Assembly (NCBI RefSeq): GCF_900129215.1
Contig: NZ_FQUQ01000002.1
Span: 372,001-436,000, forward strand
Direction: 5' to 3'
Length of the DNA stretch: 64,000 bases
DNA from: Pedobacter caeni
Lineage (GTDB): Bacteria > Bacteroidota > Bacteroidia > Sphingobacteriales > Sphingobacteriaceae
This document shows, piece by piece, positions 17,705 through 28,965 of the stretch. The position numbers and the translations under genes were made by a program. The notes below the pieces were generated by a model, which made no database searches, had not been told where the DNA came from, and was given only the letters and a program-made list of their open reading frames with translations. Positions within the stretch are counted from its first letter, which is position 1. The number at the start of each line of letters is the position of its first letter.

Positions 17705-18905
17705 AGACATCAACTGGAAATCGGTATTTAACAAGTTTGCCTGGATATTTTGTCTGAGCGGCCTGGTGGTGCTTATGAGTTTCGTAAGCAGCAAGAAAAA
17801 TACGGTGACCATTACGAATGTCAAAATATTAATTCCAGGTGCGGATAACTTTATTGAAAGAGAAGAGATCGATGCGGTTCTAAAGCAGAGCCAGGGTTCT
17901 TTAATTGGTCGTAAGCTGGAGCAGATTAACCTTCAGGACATAGAGAAGAAGATTAAATCGAATCCTTACATCGCAATGGCAACCGTATATGCGGACATGG
18001 ATGGGGTGATTCATATTGAAATTAAGCAGCGTCAGCCCATTTTAAGGGTGATCAATGCGAATGGTCAGGACTATTACATAGACCGGAATGGATTGAAAAT
18101 GCCGGTATCTCCAAACTTCACGGCCGATGTGCTGGTGGCGAATGGAAACCTGATGGAACATTTTACCGGAAGAGTGGATACACTGATCACTAAACTGGCC
18201 AGGGATTTGTATGAGACTGCATTGTTTATCAAGAAGGATACTTTGTGGGATGCACAGATCGAACAGCTGTTTGTAAATGATAAAGAAGATATTGAGCTGA
18301 TCCCAAGAGTAGGCAATCAACGCATTATTCTGGGCTCCGCAGATTCTTTACAGGTGAAGATGAGAAACCTGCTTGCCTTTTACAAACAAGCCATGCCTAA
18401 GGTAGGCTGGGATACGTATAAAACGATCAATATCAAATATACCAATCAGGTAGTTTGTGTGAAAAGTAAACCGGATTCTATAATTGTTAACGGGGTAAAG
18501 CGACCGAAAATTGTGGATACTGTGAAAGCAAACAAAGCGGTGGTTGATCAACTGGTGATGCAGCAAATTGCCATGGAAATGAAAAATGACGGAGATGATC
18601 CTGACCAGCCTGATGGCGCAGCAGCAGTTCCGGCAACAACGGTTAAGCCGGTTGTAAGTACAAAACCGGCAATGGCAAAACCAGCAACGGTAAAGCCTGC
18701 AACTGCGAAGGCGAAGAAACCTGCAGCAGCTACACCGGTAAAGAAAAAGATAGCCCCGCCTGTAAAGAAGGCAACAGTAAAGCCACCGGCTAAACCGGTA
18801 GCAAAAAAGACGGCTAAACCGGCGACAACAAAACCGGTAAAAACCGCTGCAAAGAAGCCGGCAGCAAAAGACAATAGTAAAACAGATACCAAGAAGAACA
18901 AATAG
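17697..18905 (+). CDS. ftsQ: Cell division protein FtsQ with a long lysine/proline/alanine-rich C-terminal tail
   Basis: A 402-residue bitopic divisome protein. A short cytoplasmic N-terminus and one helix (about 13-29) precede a periplasmic POTRA-like region (VTITNVKILIPGADNFI, residues 36-110) and the FtsQ beta domain to about residue 270. FtsQ links early and late division proteins through FtsB/FtsL. The unusual part is the end: from about residue 300, and strongly from 311, the chain becomes a repeat-like KPA/AKKPA tail with about 26 lysines in its last 92 residues and almost no acidic residues before the final ten. By topology this tail is periplasmic. Family members are usually about 250-300 residues, so roughly 100 residues are extra. 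The FtsQ call rests on topology and position between murC and ftsA. Confidence 0.88.
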   Translation: MFKDINWKSVFNKFAWIFCLSGLVVLMSFVSSKKNTVTITNVKILIPGADNFIEREEIDAVLKQSQGSLIGRKLEQINLQDIEKKIKSNPYIAMATVYADMDGVIHIEIKQRQPILRVINANGQDYYIDRNGLKMPVSPNFTADVLVANGNLMEHFTGRVDTLITKLARDLYETALFIKKDTLWDAQIEQLFVNDKEDIELIPRVGNQRIILGSADSLQVKMRNLLAFYKQAMPKVGWDTYKTINIKYTNQVVCVKSKPDSIIVNGVKRPKIVDTVKANKAVVDQLVMQQIAMEMKNDGDDPDQPDGAAAVPATTVKPVVSTKPAMAKPATVKPATAKAKKPAAATPVKKKIAPPVKKATVKPPAKPVAKKTAKPATTKPVKTAAKKPAAKDNSKTDTKKNK

Positions 18906-18932
18906 TATAAAACTCAACAAATCGATATAGTT

Positions 18933-20294
18933 ATGGGCAAAGAAAAATCTATCGTGCAGTCTCCAATCGTAGTAGGATTGGATATTGGTACTACAAAGAT
19001 CTGCGTGATCGTAGGCCGGCGCACGCAGCACTCAAAAATCGAAGTACTGGGCATAGGGAAAGCGGAGTCTTCCGGGGTTACCCGTGGGGTAGTTTCCAAC
19101 ATCCAAAAAACGGTGCAGGGAATCGCACAGGCTGTGGAAGTGGCCAGTGGGCAATCGAATGTGGAAATCCGCGTGGTAAACGTTGGTATTGCTGGTCAGC
19201 ATATCAAGAGTTTGCAGCACCGTGGAATCCTTACCAGAAGAGAGCTGAACAATGAAATCGGTAAAAAAGATATAGACAAATTGATTGATGATATGTTCAA
19301 ACTGGTAATGCCCCCGGGAGAAGAAATCATTCATGTTTTGCCTCAGGAATTTACGATCGATAATGAGCCCGGAGTAAAAGACCCTATCGGAATGGCAGGA
19401 GTGCGTTTAGAAGCGAACTTTCACATCATTTCAGGACAGGTTACTGCTGTCAAGAATATCATGAGGTGCGTAACCAATGCCGGGTTACAAACTCAGGAAT
19501 TAATTTTGGAGCCTCTTGCTTCTTCTGAATCGGTGTTGAGCGAGGAAGAGAAGGAAGCAGGTATCGCTTTAGTGGATATCGGTGGTGGTACTACTGATAT
19601 TGCTATTTTTCATGAAGGTATCATCCGCCATACTGCTGTCATCCCATTTGGGGGTAATAGCGTAACGGAAGATATCCGTGAAGGTTGTTCTGTAATGAGA
19701 AACCAGGCTGAACTGTTGAAGACCCGTTTCGGTTCTGCCCTGGCTGAAGAAAATAAAGAAAATGAAATCATTTGTGTTCCCGGACTAAGAGGAAGAGAAC
19801 CAAAAGAGATTTCCGTGAAAAACTTAGCTTATGTGATCCAGGCCCGTATGGAAGAAATCATTGAGCATGTTTATTATGAGATCAAATCTTCAGGATATGA
19901 GAAAAAACTAATCGGTGGTGTGGTCATTACCGGTGGTGGTGCCTTGTTGAAACACCTTTCTCAACTGGTAGAATATGTGACTGGTTTAGATTGCCGCGTA
20001 GGTTATCCAAATGAGCATTTGTCGAAATATGAAGACATGCCTAAGACGATTTATGACGACCTGAAAAGTCCGATGTATGCCACGAGTGTTGGCTTGCTGA
20101 TCAAAGGGATCCAGAAAGCGGAAGAGTTGATTGAAGAAATGAAACAACCCGGAGTGTATGTGGAAAAACCTAAGGATGGAAAAGATAAAACCAAAAACTC
20201 CGGTGGTGGCTTGTTTGACAAGTTATTGGCTAAAGCAAAGGATTTTGTCAAGGATGATATGAACGTAAGTGACGAAGATTATATTAAATCATAA
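18933..20294 (+). CDS. ftsA: Cell division protein FtsA
   Basis: A 453-residue actin-like ATPase that tethers FtsZ filaments to the membrane. The phosphate-binding loop DIGTTKICVIVG (near residues 13-24), the 1C subdomain, DIGGGTTDIAIF (second phosphate loop), and GGVVITGGGALLKHL (adenosine motif) are clear. The last 20 residues (LLAKAKDFVKDD) could be the amphipathic membrane-targeting helix, though further acidic residues follow it. ftsZ lies 129 bases downstream, beyond a segment with DnaA-box-like sites. Confidence 0.96.
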   Translation: MGKEKSIVQSPIVVGLDIGTTKICVIVGRRTQHSKIEVLGIGKAESSGVTRGVVSNIQKTVQGIAQAVEVASGQSNVEIRVVNVGIAGQHIKSLQHRGILTRRELNNEIGKKDIDKLIDDMFKLVMPPGEEIIHVLPQEFTIDNEPGVKDPIGMAGVRLEANFHIISGQVTAVKNIMRCVTNAGLQTQELILEPLASSESVLSEEEKEAGIALVDIGGGTTDIAIFHEGIIRHTAVIPFGGNSVTEDIREGCSVMRNQAELLKTRFGSALAEENKENEIICVPGLRGREPKEISVKNLAYVIQARMEEIIEHVYYEIKSSGYEKKLIGGVVITGGGALLKHLSQLVEYVTGLDCRVGYPNEHLSKYEDMPKTIYDDLKSPMYATSVGLLIKGIQKAEELIEEMKQPGVYVEKPKDGKDKTKNSGGGLFDKLLAKAKDFVKDDMNVSDEDYIKS

Positions 20295-20297
20295 TAT

Positions 20298-20344
20298 TTA
20301 TCCACAATAAACGATTTTTCCACATTTTAAACACTTGTGGGAAA
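20298..20344 (+). promoter_or_regulatory. Cluster of three DnaA-box-like 9-mers in the ftsA-ftsZ interval
   Basis: TTATCCACA at 20298-20306 is the exact DnaA box consensus. TTTTCCACA at 20316-20324 fits the relaxed TTWTNCACA form. TGTGGGAAA at 20336-20344 reads TTTCCCACA on the minus strand, one mismatch from the relaxed consensus. They lie 18 and 20 bp apart in the 129 bp ftsZ leader. The sequence match is direct; a role in controlling ftsZ is inference. Confidence 0.5.
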
Positions 20345-20423
20345 CGCCTGTTAAAAAGTGTGTATTATTACATAGGTAGATGAACAGGAAAAACGAATTT
20401 TTAAATAACTGATTCATAAAGAT

Positions 20424-22052
20424 ATGCAGTTCGAAATGTTAAAAGATAAGTCATCAATCATCAAGGTAATTGGTGTTGGTGGCGGTGGTGGTAATGCGGT
20501 AAACCATATGTACCGTCAGGGAATTACAGGAGTAGACTTTATTATTTGTAATACAGATGCGCAGGCATTGGAGTTTAGTCCGATTCCCAATAAGGTACAA
20601 TTGGGCGCAAGCCTTACGGAAGGAATGGGTGCAGGCTCAATCCCCGAGGTTGGAAAAAACTCTGCTATTGAAAATATAGATGACATCAAACAAATGCTGG
20701 GAAGCACGACAAAGATGTTGTTTATCACAGCCGGAATGGGTGGTGGTACCGGAACAGGTGCAAGCCCGATCATTGCTAAAGCAGCCAAAGAATTAGACAT
20801 ATTAACCGTAGCCATCGTGACTACGCCTTTTGCCTTTGAAGGGAAGAGACGTAAGATGCAGGCCAATGATGGTTTGGATGAGCTGAAGAAATATGTGGAT
20901 TCGTACCTTGTGATTTCGAACGACAGGTTACGGGAGATCTTTGGTAACCTTACCCTGGGTTCCGCTTTCGCACAGGCCGACGATATCTTAACTACCGCTG
21001 CAAAAGGAATCGCAGAAATCATTACTGTACCGGGATACATCAACGTGGATTTTAAAGATGTGCGTACGGTGATGAAAGACAGTGGGGTATCGATCATGGG
21101 TAGTTTTGCCTGCGATGGAGAGAACCGTGCTTTAAATGCCGTGGAAGGCGCTTTGGCTTCTCCATTACTGAAAGACAACGAGATTGAAGGTGCCAGATAT
21201 ATTTTATTAAATATCAGTTCAGGTTTACGTGAAGTAACCATGGACGAGGTAACGATCATTACAGATTATATTCAGGACAAAGCAGGACTTTCTGCAGACC
21301 TGATCTGGGGTAACTGTATTGATGAGAACCTGGAAGATAAATTGTCGGTGACGATTATTGCTACCGGATTCCAGACTACAGAGCAGCGTGATGAAGAGAA
21401 AAAGAATGTGAAAAAGATTTCTTTGCTGACGCCTGAGGAGGCTCCCCTGGTAAAACCTATAGAAGCGGTCAATTCTTTTATTGCCCCTAAACCTGAATCA
21501 CTTTCTAATGAGCCGGTGATGAAAGCAAAAGAAGAAATCAAACAATCTGATCTTTTCGGTGACCTTTACGGAAACAACAAAAGAAAAATGGAAGATCCTG
21601 AAAACGGGATCGTAAGACATACCCTGGTAGAAGAAGAAGCTTCGGCTGCGGAAAGCCAGGAACCTTCGTTTGAGTTTGAAATCAAAGTTGCTGAGACTGA
21701 CTTCGTTTTTGAAAAACCAGAGTCTGTGTTTAACAATGATGTAGAACCTCAGAAAGAAGAAGTTATTGAGGCAGGTGCTGATGATGATAAAAGCGATGAG
21801 TCTATCGAAGATCAGTTGAAAAAATCCAAAGAAAGGATTTTGAGACTGAAAGACTTAAGTATGAAACTGAGAACCAGCAACGGTTTACAGGAATTGGAGA
21901 ATGAACCGGCTTACAAACGCAAGCAAATGCAATTGCAACAGGTACAACATTCTTCTGAGTCTCAGGTTTCAAGATTTACATTGAGTAATGATGAGGACGG
22001 ATCTACAGAGATCAGACCTAACAACTCTTTCTTACACGACAACGTTGATTAA
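20424..22052 (+). CDS. ftsZ: Cell division tubulin homologue FtsZ
   Basis: A 542-residue GTPase that forms the division ring. The N-terminal GTP-binding domain has IGVGGGGGNAV, NTDAQAL and the tubulin signature GGGTGTG at 106-112. The globular part ends near residue 320. A long, acidic, low-complexity linker of about 200 residues follows, with a conserved-looking end (NNSFLHDNVD). Long linkers are normal for Bacteroidota FtsZ, compared with about 50 residues in E. coli. It is the last gene of the dcw cluster and is closed by a strong terminator. Confidence 0.97.
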   Translation: MQFEMLKDKSSIIKVIGVGGGGGNAVNHMYRQGITGVDFIICNTDAQALEFSPIPNKVQLGASLTEGMGAGSIPEVGKNSAIENIDDIKQMLGSTTKMLFITAGMGGGTGTGASPIIAKAAKELDILTVAIVTTPFAFEGKRRKMQANDGLDELKKYVDSYLVISNDRLREIFGNLTLGSAFAQADDILTTAAKGIAEIITVPGYINVDFKDVRTVMKDSGVSIMGSFACDGENRALNAVEGALASPLLKDNEIEGARYILLNISSGLREVTMDEVTIITDYIQDKAGLSADLIWGNCIDENLEDKLSVTIIATGFQTTEQRDEEKKNVKKISLLTPEEAPLVKPIEAVNSFIAPKPESLSNEPVMKAKEEIKQSDLFGDLYGNNKRKMEDPENGIVRHTLVEEEASAAESQEPSFEFEIKVAETDFVFEKPESVFNNDVEPQKEEVIEAGADDDKSDESIEDQLKKSKERILRLKDLSMKLRTSNGLQELENEPAYKRKQMQLQQVQHSSESQVSRFTLSNDEDGSTEIRPNNSFLHDNVD

Positions 22053-22071
22053 TCTGATCATCTGAATATTT

Positions 22072-22107
22072 AAAAGCCTTAGCAATTTCGTTGCTAAGGC
22101 TTTTTTG
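22072..22107 (+). terminator. Intrinsic terminator closing the dcw cluster
   Basis: AAAAGCCTTAGCAA and its perfect complement TTGCTAAGGCTTTT enclose a five-base loop (TTTCG) and run into a T tract. It lies 19 bases after the ftsZ stop codon. Confidence 0.92.
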
Positions 22108-22145
22108 GCATAATAATCGCTCATTAGGCCGATAAACGGGTATAA

Positions 22146-22176
22146 TTGCTATTAAAGCATAATAACCTTAAATTTG
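22146..22176 (+). promoter_or_regulatory. Candidate promoter of the alpha-oxoamine synthase gene
   Basis: TAAATTTG at 22169-22176 is an exact TAnnTTTG box and a TTG at 22146-22148 lies 20 bases upstream of it, close to the normal spacing for the -33 element. Transcription would start near 22183. That excludes the in-frame TTG at 22146 as translation start and favours the TTG at 22212. Confidence 0.6.
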
Positions 22177-22211
22177 CAAAAAATAAGACATATAATTTAA
22201 ATAGATACACA

Positions 22212-23453
22212 TTGGATATTTTTGATAAAGTAGCAAAACGCATGGGCCCAATTGGTCAGCACCAAAAATGGTCACATGGATATTTCTCTTTTCCTAAATT
22301 AGAAGGAGATATCGCGCCTCATATGAATTTTCGTGGCAAAGAGCATTTAGTTTGGAGTTTAAACAATTATTTAGGCTTAGCAAACCATCCTGAAGTTAGA
22401 GCAGCAGATCAGCAAGGGGCAACGGATTTCGGTATGGCCTATCCTATGGGCGCAAGGATGATGTCAGGAAACTCTAAATACCATGAACAAATGGAGCAGG
22501 AACTGGCAGCTTTTGTTGGAAAACCTGATGCATTTTTGTTGAACTACGGTTACCAGGGAATGGTATCGATCATCGACTGTCTGGTAGATAGAAATGATGT
22601 GATCGTTTACGATGCGGAATCTCATGCCTGTATCATCGACGGTTTACGTTTACACATGGGGAAACGGTTTGTGTATCAGCATAATGATATTGAAAGTGCC
22701 CGTAAGCAACTGGAACGTGCCACTAAACTGGTGGAGCAAACCGGTGGAGGTATTCTTCTGATTACTGAAGGTGTTTTCGGTATGTCCGGAGCACAGGGTA
22801 AACTGAAAGAACTGATTGAATTAAAGAAAGATTTTGACTTCCGTTTACTGATTGATGATGCGCATGGTTTCGGTACCATGGGCCCAACAGGAGCGGGAAC
22901 ACACGAAGCACAGGATTGTATTGATGGTGTAGACGTTTACTTCGGTACTTTTGCGAAGTCAATGGCCGGAATTGGTGCCTTTGTGGCTTCTACTGAGGAG
23001 CTGACTAACTTCTTCCGTTATAACATGCGTTCACAGACTTTTGCAAAGGCTTTGCCAATGCCGATGGTAATTGGTTTGCTGAAGCGTCTGGAACTGCTTA
23101 AAAACAGTCCTGAGTTAAGGGAGCGTTTATGGAATATCGCAACTACCCTTCAGAAAGGTTTAAGGGAGCGTGGATTCGATTTAGGGGTAACCAATACAAT
23201 GGTAACGCCTGTATTCTTAAAGGGAGAATTGCTGGAAGCTACGGCACTAACGATGGACCTTCGTGAGAACTATGGTATCTTCTGTTCGATTGTGGTGTAT
23301 CCGGTGATTCCTAAGGGATTAATCGAGTTGAGGTTGATTCCTACCGCGGCACACACTTTGGAAGATGTACAGCGCACCTTAGATGCTTTTAGTGAAGTGT
23401 CTGAAAAACTTAAAAGTGGTTATTACAAAGAGAATCAGTTCTCCATGGCATAA
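22212..23453 (+). CDS. PLP-dependent alpha-oxoamine synthase (serine palmitoyltransferase/cysteate acyltransferase/KBL-type)
   Basis: A 413-residue fold-type I PLP enzyme of the alpha-oxoamine synthase family, which joins an amino acid and an acyl thioester with loss of CO2. WSLNNYLGLANHPEV, DAESHACIIDG, LLIDDAHGFGTMG and the PLP-lysine motif FGTFAKSMAGIGAF are visible. The motif around the lysine is closer to lipid-forming members (GTFSKS type) than to glycine C-acetyltransferase (GTLGKA type). A role in sphingolipid or sulfonolipid long-chain base synthesis, common in Bacteroidota, is therefore likely but not proven. The start is taken as TTG 22212 because a promoter lies over the more upstream TTG. 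It is monocistronic, with terminators on both sides. Confidence 0.82.
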   Translation: MDIFDKVAKRMGPIGQHQKWSHGYFSFPKLEGDIAPHMNFRGKEHLVWSLNNYLGLANHPEVRAADQQGATDFGMAYPMGARMMSGNSKYHEQMEQELAAFVGKPDAFLLNYGYQGMVSIIDCLVDRNDVIVYDAESHACIIDGLRLHMGKRFVYQHNDIESARKQLERATKLVEQTGGGILLITEGVFGMSGAQGKLKELIELKKDFDFRLLIDDAHGFGTMGPTGAGTHEAQDCIDGVDVYFGTFAKSMAGIGAFVASTEELTNFFRYNMRSQTFAKALPMPMVIGLLKRLELLKNSPELRERLWNIATTLQKGLRERGFDLGVTNTMVTPVFLKGELLEATALTMDLRENYGIFCSIVVYPVIPKGLIELRLIPTAAHTLEDVQRTLDAFSEVSEKLKSGYYKENQFSMA

Positions 23454-23471
23454 CCATTCTGACAATTGATG

Positions 23472-23509
23472 AAAAGAGGCTGTTTTTAATTAAACAGCCT
23501 CTTTTTTAT
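23472..23509 (+). terminator. Intrinsic terminator after the oxoamine synthase gene
   Basis: AAGAGGCTGTTT and AAACAGCCTCTT form a 12 bp stem around a six-base loop, followed by a T run. The remaining 180 bases before the histone-like gene are AT-rich without a clear promoter match. Confidence 0.9.
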
Positions 23510-23690
23510 TTAAAGGATAAATCTGTTTCCTTTTCGAAATAAAGGCGGTATAGCGGCTCAGAAAAGGCTGAAAATAGTTCTCATTTAGCCCTATTTATTG
23601 TCTCAAACTCTTTTTTTATTAAAATAAACATCTTACTTTAGTAATAGAGTATCAATCAAACCATTAAAAACTAAAAGGAGTAAATTAACG

Positions 23691-23873
23691 ATGAAAAAAT
23701 TTAATGAAGCAAAAGAACTTGTTGCCGCTTTAGAAGCCGATGCAGACAAATTCTACAACAAAGCCAATAGTGCTGCAGGAACCCGCGTACGTAAAGGTAT
23801 GCAAGACCTTAAAAACCTGGCCCAAGCCATTCGTTTGGAAGTTCAGGACACCAAAAACAAAGCCACTAAATAA
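23691..23873 (+). CDS. Histone H1-like protein (Hc1 family)
   Basis: A 60-residue, lysine-rich, helical protein matching the short bacterial Hc1-type histone H1 family common in Bacteroidota (MKKFNEAKELVAALEADADK, then TRVRKGMQDLKNLAQAIRLEVQD). Such proteins bind DNA without strong sequence preference and are thought to help compact the nucleoid. There is a clear ribosome-binding site (AAGGAG about 14 bases before the ATG), rare in this genome and suggesting strong expression. It stands alone between two terminators. Confidence 0.85.
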   Translation: MKKFNEAKELVAALEADADKFYNKANSAAGTRVRKGMQDLKNLAQAIRLEVQDTKNKATK

Positions 23874-23888
23874 GCTTTTTGATTCAAA

Positions 23889-23924
23889 AAAAAAGCGTCC
23901 AGGAAACCGGGACGCTTTTTTTAT
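23889..23924. terminator. Bidirectional terminator between the histone-like gene and dapA
   Basis: AAAAGCGTCC and GGACGCTTTT form a 10 bp stem with A runs on the left and T runs on the right, so it can end transcription from both sides. It lies between the convergent ends of the histone-like gene (+) and dapA (-). Confidence 0.9.
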
Positions 23925-23936
23925 GGAGAAGCTTTT

Positions 23937-24818
23937 TTAAGCAGTGATTCTTTTTGTCTCTGCAACGATGGCCTGACGTAATTCATCTGATACTTTTACC
24001 AATGGTAAACGTACATGGTCATCACAAACACCCAATTGTTTCAGGGCAGCTTTAACGCCTGCAGGATTCCCCTCGGCAAACATCTGTCTGGTAAATTCAA
24101 TCAGGTTCAGGTGCAATGGGGCCGCAGCCTTGAAATCACCTTTTAAAGCCAGTCTGATCATGTCAGACAATTGCTTCGGTAAAGCGTTTCCAATCACAGA
24201 AATCACACCTACAGCACCCAGGGAAATCATAGGTAAAGCTACTGGGTCATCTCCGGAGATCAGCATGAAATCAGCTGGTTTATCTCTCATGATCTGGTTA
24301 AACTGATCGAAATTCCCGGAGGCTTCCTTTGTTCCAATGATGTTCTTAAAATCATTTGCCAGACGACAGGTGGTTTCAGGACTTACATTACTTGCGGTAC
24401 GTCCAGGTACATTATACAATAAAACAGGTAAAGCACTCGCTTCTGCCACTGCTTTATAATGCTGATAAATTCCTTCCTGGCTTGGCTTATTATAATATGG
24501 ACTGGCTGATAAAATTGCATCATAACCATTCGCTTCAAAATCTTTTATACTTTGTGCAACTTCTGCAGTATCATTTCCGCCGATACCTGCAACAAGCGGT
24601 AAACGGCCATTGTTTATTTCAGCAGTAAATTCCCAGATCTTCTTCTTCTCACTCTTATTCAGGGTTGATGCTTCTCCTGTGGTACCTAAGGATACCAGGT
24701 ATTCTACCTTTCCTTCGACTAAGTAATTGATGAGGCTTTTAAGTCCGTCATAATCTACTGTTCCGTCTGCATTAAATGGTGTAACCACTGCTACACCTGT
24801 TCCGTGAAATTTATTCAT
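23937..24818 (-). CDS. dapA: 4-hydroxy-tetrahydrodipicolinate synthase
   Basis: A 293-residue TIM-barrel aldolase that condenses pyruvate with aspartate semialdehyde, the first committed step to diaminopimelate and lysine. The active site is complete: Thr46-Thr47 in SLGTTGEAS, Tyr135 in LLYNVPGRT with Arg140, and the Schiff-base Lys164 in GTKEASGN. Its product pathway supplies the DAP that the MurE encoded in this window adds to peptidoglycan. It follows ligA on the minus strand after nine bases, so both are in one operon. Confidence 0.96.
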   Translation of the reverse strand: MNKFHGTGVAVVTPFNADGTVDYDGLKSLINYLVEGKVEYLVSLGTTGEASTLNKSEKKKIWEFTAEINNGRLPLVAGIGGNDTAEVAQSIKDFEANGYDAILSASPYYNKPSQEGIYQHYKAVAEASALPVLLYNVPGRTASNVSPETTCRLANDFKNIIGTKEASGNFDQFNQIMRDKPADFMLISGDDPVALPMISLGAVGVISVIGNALPKQLSDMIRLALKGDFKAAAPLHLNLIEFTRQMFAEGNPAGVKAALKQLGVCDDHVRLPLVKVSDELRQAIVAETKRITA

Positions 24819-24827
24819 CTTTTATGT

Positions 24828-27543
<2,716 letters not shown>

Positions 27544-27580
27544 CGCTTTAAAAGTAACCATTTTTGTTCAGTGCTTTTCC

Positions 27581-27588
27581 TATATTTG
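27581..27588 (+). promoter_or_regulatory. Candidate -7 box for tyrS
   Basis: TATATTTG matches TAnnTTTG exactly and lies 18 bases before the tyrS ATG. A TTTG at 27563-27566 is 14 bases upstream, shorter than the usual spacing. Confidence 0.5.
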
Positions 27589-27606
27589 CGCCAAAAGGAT
27601 ATAATA

Positions 27607-28893
27607 ATGACCAATTTTGTTGAAGAATTACGCTGGAGAGGCATGTTGCAGGATATCATGCCTGGTACTGAAGAAAAATTAAATGAGGGAATGACATCCG
27701 GGTATATTGGCTTTGATCCGACTGCAGATTCACTGCATGTGGGACACCTGACCCAGATCATGACACTTATTCATTTTCAACGTGCAGGACATAAGCCTTA
27801 TGCTCTGGTAGGTGGCGCAACAGGAATGGTCGGTGATCCTTCCGGTAAATCCGACGAAAGAAACCTTCAGACAGAGGCTATGGTAGAACATAACCTTGCC
27901 GGAATGAAGAAACAACTTTCTAAATTCCTCAAGTTTGAAGATGCCGGTAATGGAGCAGTCATGGTGAACAACAACGACTGGTTTAAAGACATGAACCTGT
28001 TTACTTTTATCAGGGATGTCGGAAAACACATTACCGTCAACTATATGATGGCTAAGGATAGCGTAAAAAGACGTTTGGATGGTGATTCCGGATTGTCTTT
28101 TACGGAGTTCTGCTACCAGTTGATTCAGGGTTTTGACTTTTACTATTTATGGAAACACCATAATTGCCTCATTCAAATGGGCGGTTCAGATCAGTGGGGT
28201 AACATCGTTACGGGTACTGAGCTGATCAGACGTAAAGACGCAGGTACTGCCTTTGCGATTACCACTCAATTGATTAAAAAAGCAGACGGAACTAAATTTG
28301 GCAAAACTGAAAGTGGTGCCGTTTGGTTAGATCCTGAGAAAACTTCGCCTTATAAGTTCTATCAGTTTTGGTTAAATGCTTCTGATGATGATACCAAGAA
28401 GTGGATCAGGATCTTTACGTTAAAAGCTAAAGAAGAAATTGAAAAGCTGGAAACTGCACATGATGAAGCACCTCATTTACGCATTTTGCAAAAAGCCCTT
28501 GCTGAGGACATTACTGTAAGAACACATTCTTTGGAGGCACTGGAAACGGCCATCAAAACTTCAGAATTCTTATTTGGAAATGGTTCACTGGATTTCTTCA
28601 AAACCTTAACTGAAACACAGGTTTTGGAGATCTTTGAAGGGATTCCTCAGTTCCAGGTTTCAAAAGAAGAATTGAATTCAGGAATTGATGCGGCAACTTT
28701 ACTAGCCGAAAAATCTTCGGTATTCCCATCTAAAGGAGAAGCGAAGAAATTGATTCAGGGTGGTGGTGTGTCTGTGAATAAGGAGAAATTAAAAGATGCA
28801 GCAGAGCTCATCTCTGCAGATCATCTGTTGAATGATCAGTTCATTATTGTTCAGAAAGGAAAGAAAAACTACTTCCTGCTGATCGCCAGATAA
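27607..28893 (+). CDS. tyrS: Tyrosyl-tRNA synthetase
   Basis: A 428-residue class I aminoacyl-tRNA synthetase charging tRNA-Tyr. The HIGH motif is HVGH (44-47) in DSLHVGHLT, and the KMSKS equivalent is KFGKT (230-234). [12 protein letters not shown] and GGSDQWGNI are characteristic of TyrRS. The C-terminal S4 RNA-binding domain starts near residue 365 ([19 protein letters not shown]). The ATG at 27607 gives the normal N-terminus; a more upstream ATG at 27571 would run across the -7 box. A terminator follows. Confidence 0.97.
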   Translation: MTNFVEELRWRGMLQDIMPGTEEKLNEGMTSGYIGFDPTADSLHVGHLTQIMTLIHFQRAGHKPYALVGGATGMVGDPSGKSDERNLQTEAMVEHNLAGMKKQLSKFLKFEDAGNGAVMVNNNDWFKDMNLFTFIRDVGKHITVNYMMAKDSVKRRLDGDSGLSFTEFCYQLIQGFDFYYLWKHHNCLIQMGGSDQWGNIVTGTELIRRKDAGTAFAITTQLIKKADGTKFGKTESGAVWLDPEKTSPYKFYQFWLNASDDDTKKWIRIFTLKAKEEIEKLETAHDEAPHLRILQKALAEDITVRTHSLEALETAIKTSEFLFGNGSLDFFKTLTETQVLEIFEGIPQFQVSKEELNSGIDAATLLAEKSSVFPSKGEAKKLIQGGGVSVNKEKLKDAAELISADHLLNDQFIIVQKGKKNYFLLIAR

Positions 28894-28912
28894 GCATAAA
28901 ATATTAAAACAG

Positions 28913-28940
28913 AAATCCCGGTCCAGGCCGGGATTTTTTT
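28913..28940 (+). terminator. Intrinsic terminator after tyrS
   Basis: AAATCCCG and CGGGATTT form an 8 bp stem around GTCCAGGC, followed by a run of T. It lies between the convergent ends of tyrS and the LuxE-like gene. Confidence 0.85.
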
Positions 28941-28965
28941 ATGAATATGGTTTTTTTCAGGGAGC

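Noticed and set aside
18348..19031. A 227-codon minus-strand ORF and a 117-codon one opposite the ftsQ end
   Set aside because: They are the reverse reading of the lysine/proline/alanine-rich tail and the ftsA start; their Cys/Arg- or Phe/Val/Gly-rich products have no domain and reflect codon periodicity of the repeat.
20298..20344. DnaA-box cluster as the chromosomal origin
   Set aside because: There is no dnaA, dnaN, gidA or similar gene nearby and no AT-rich unwinding array; only three boxes lie in a short division-gene leader.
20516..21259. A 247-codon minus-strand ORF inside ftsZ
   Set aside because: It is fully antisense to the conserved GTPase domain and its Ser/Pro-rich product matches no family.
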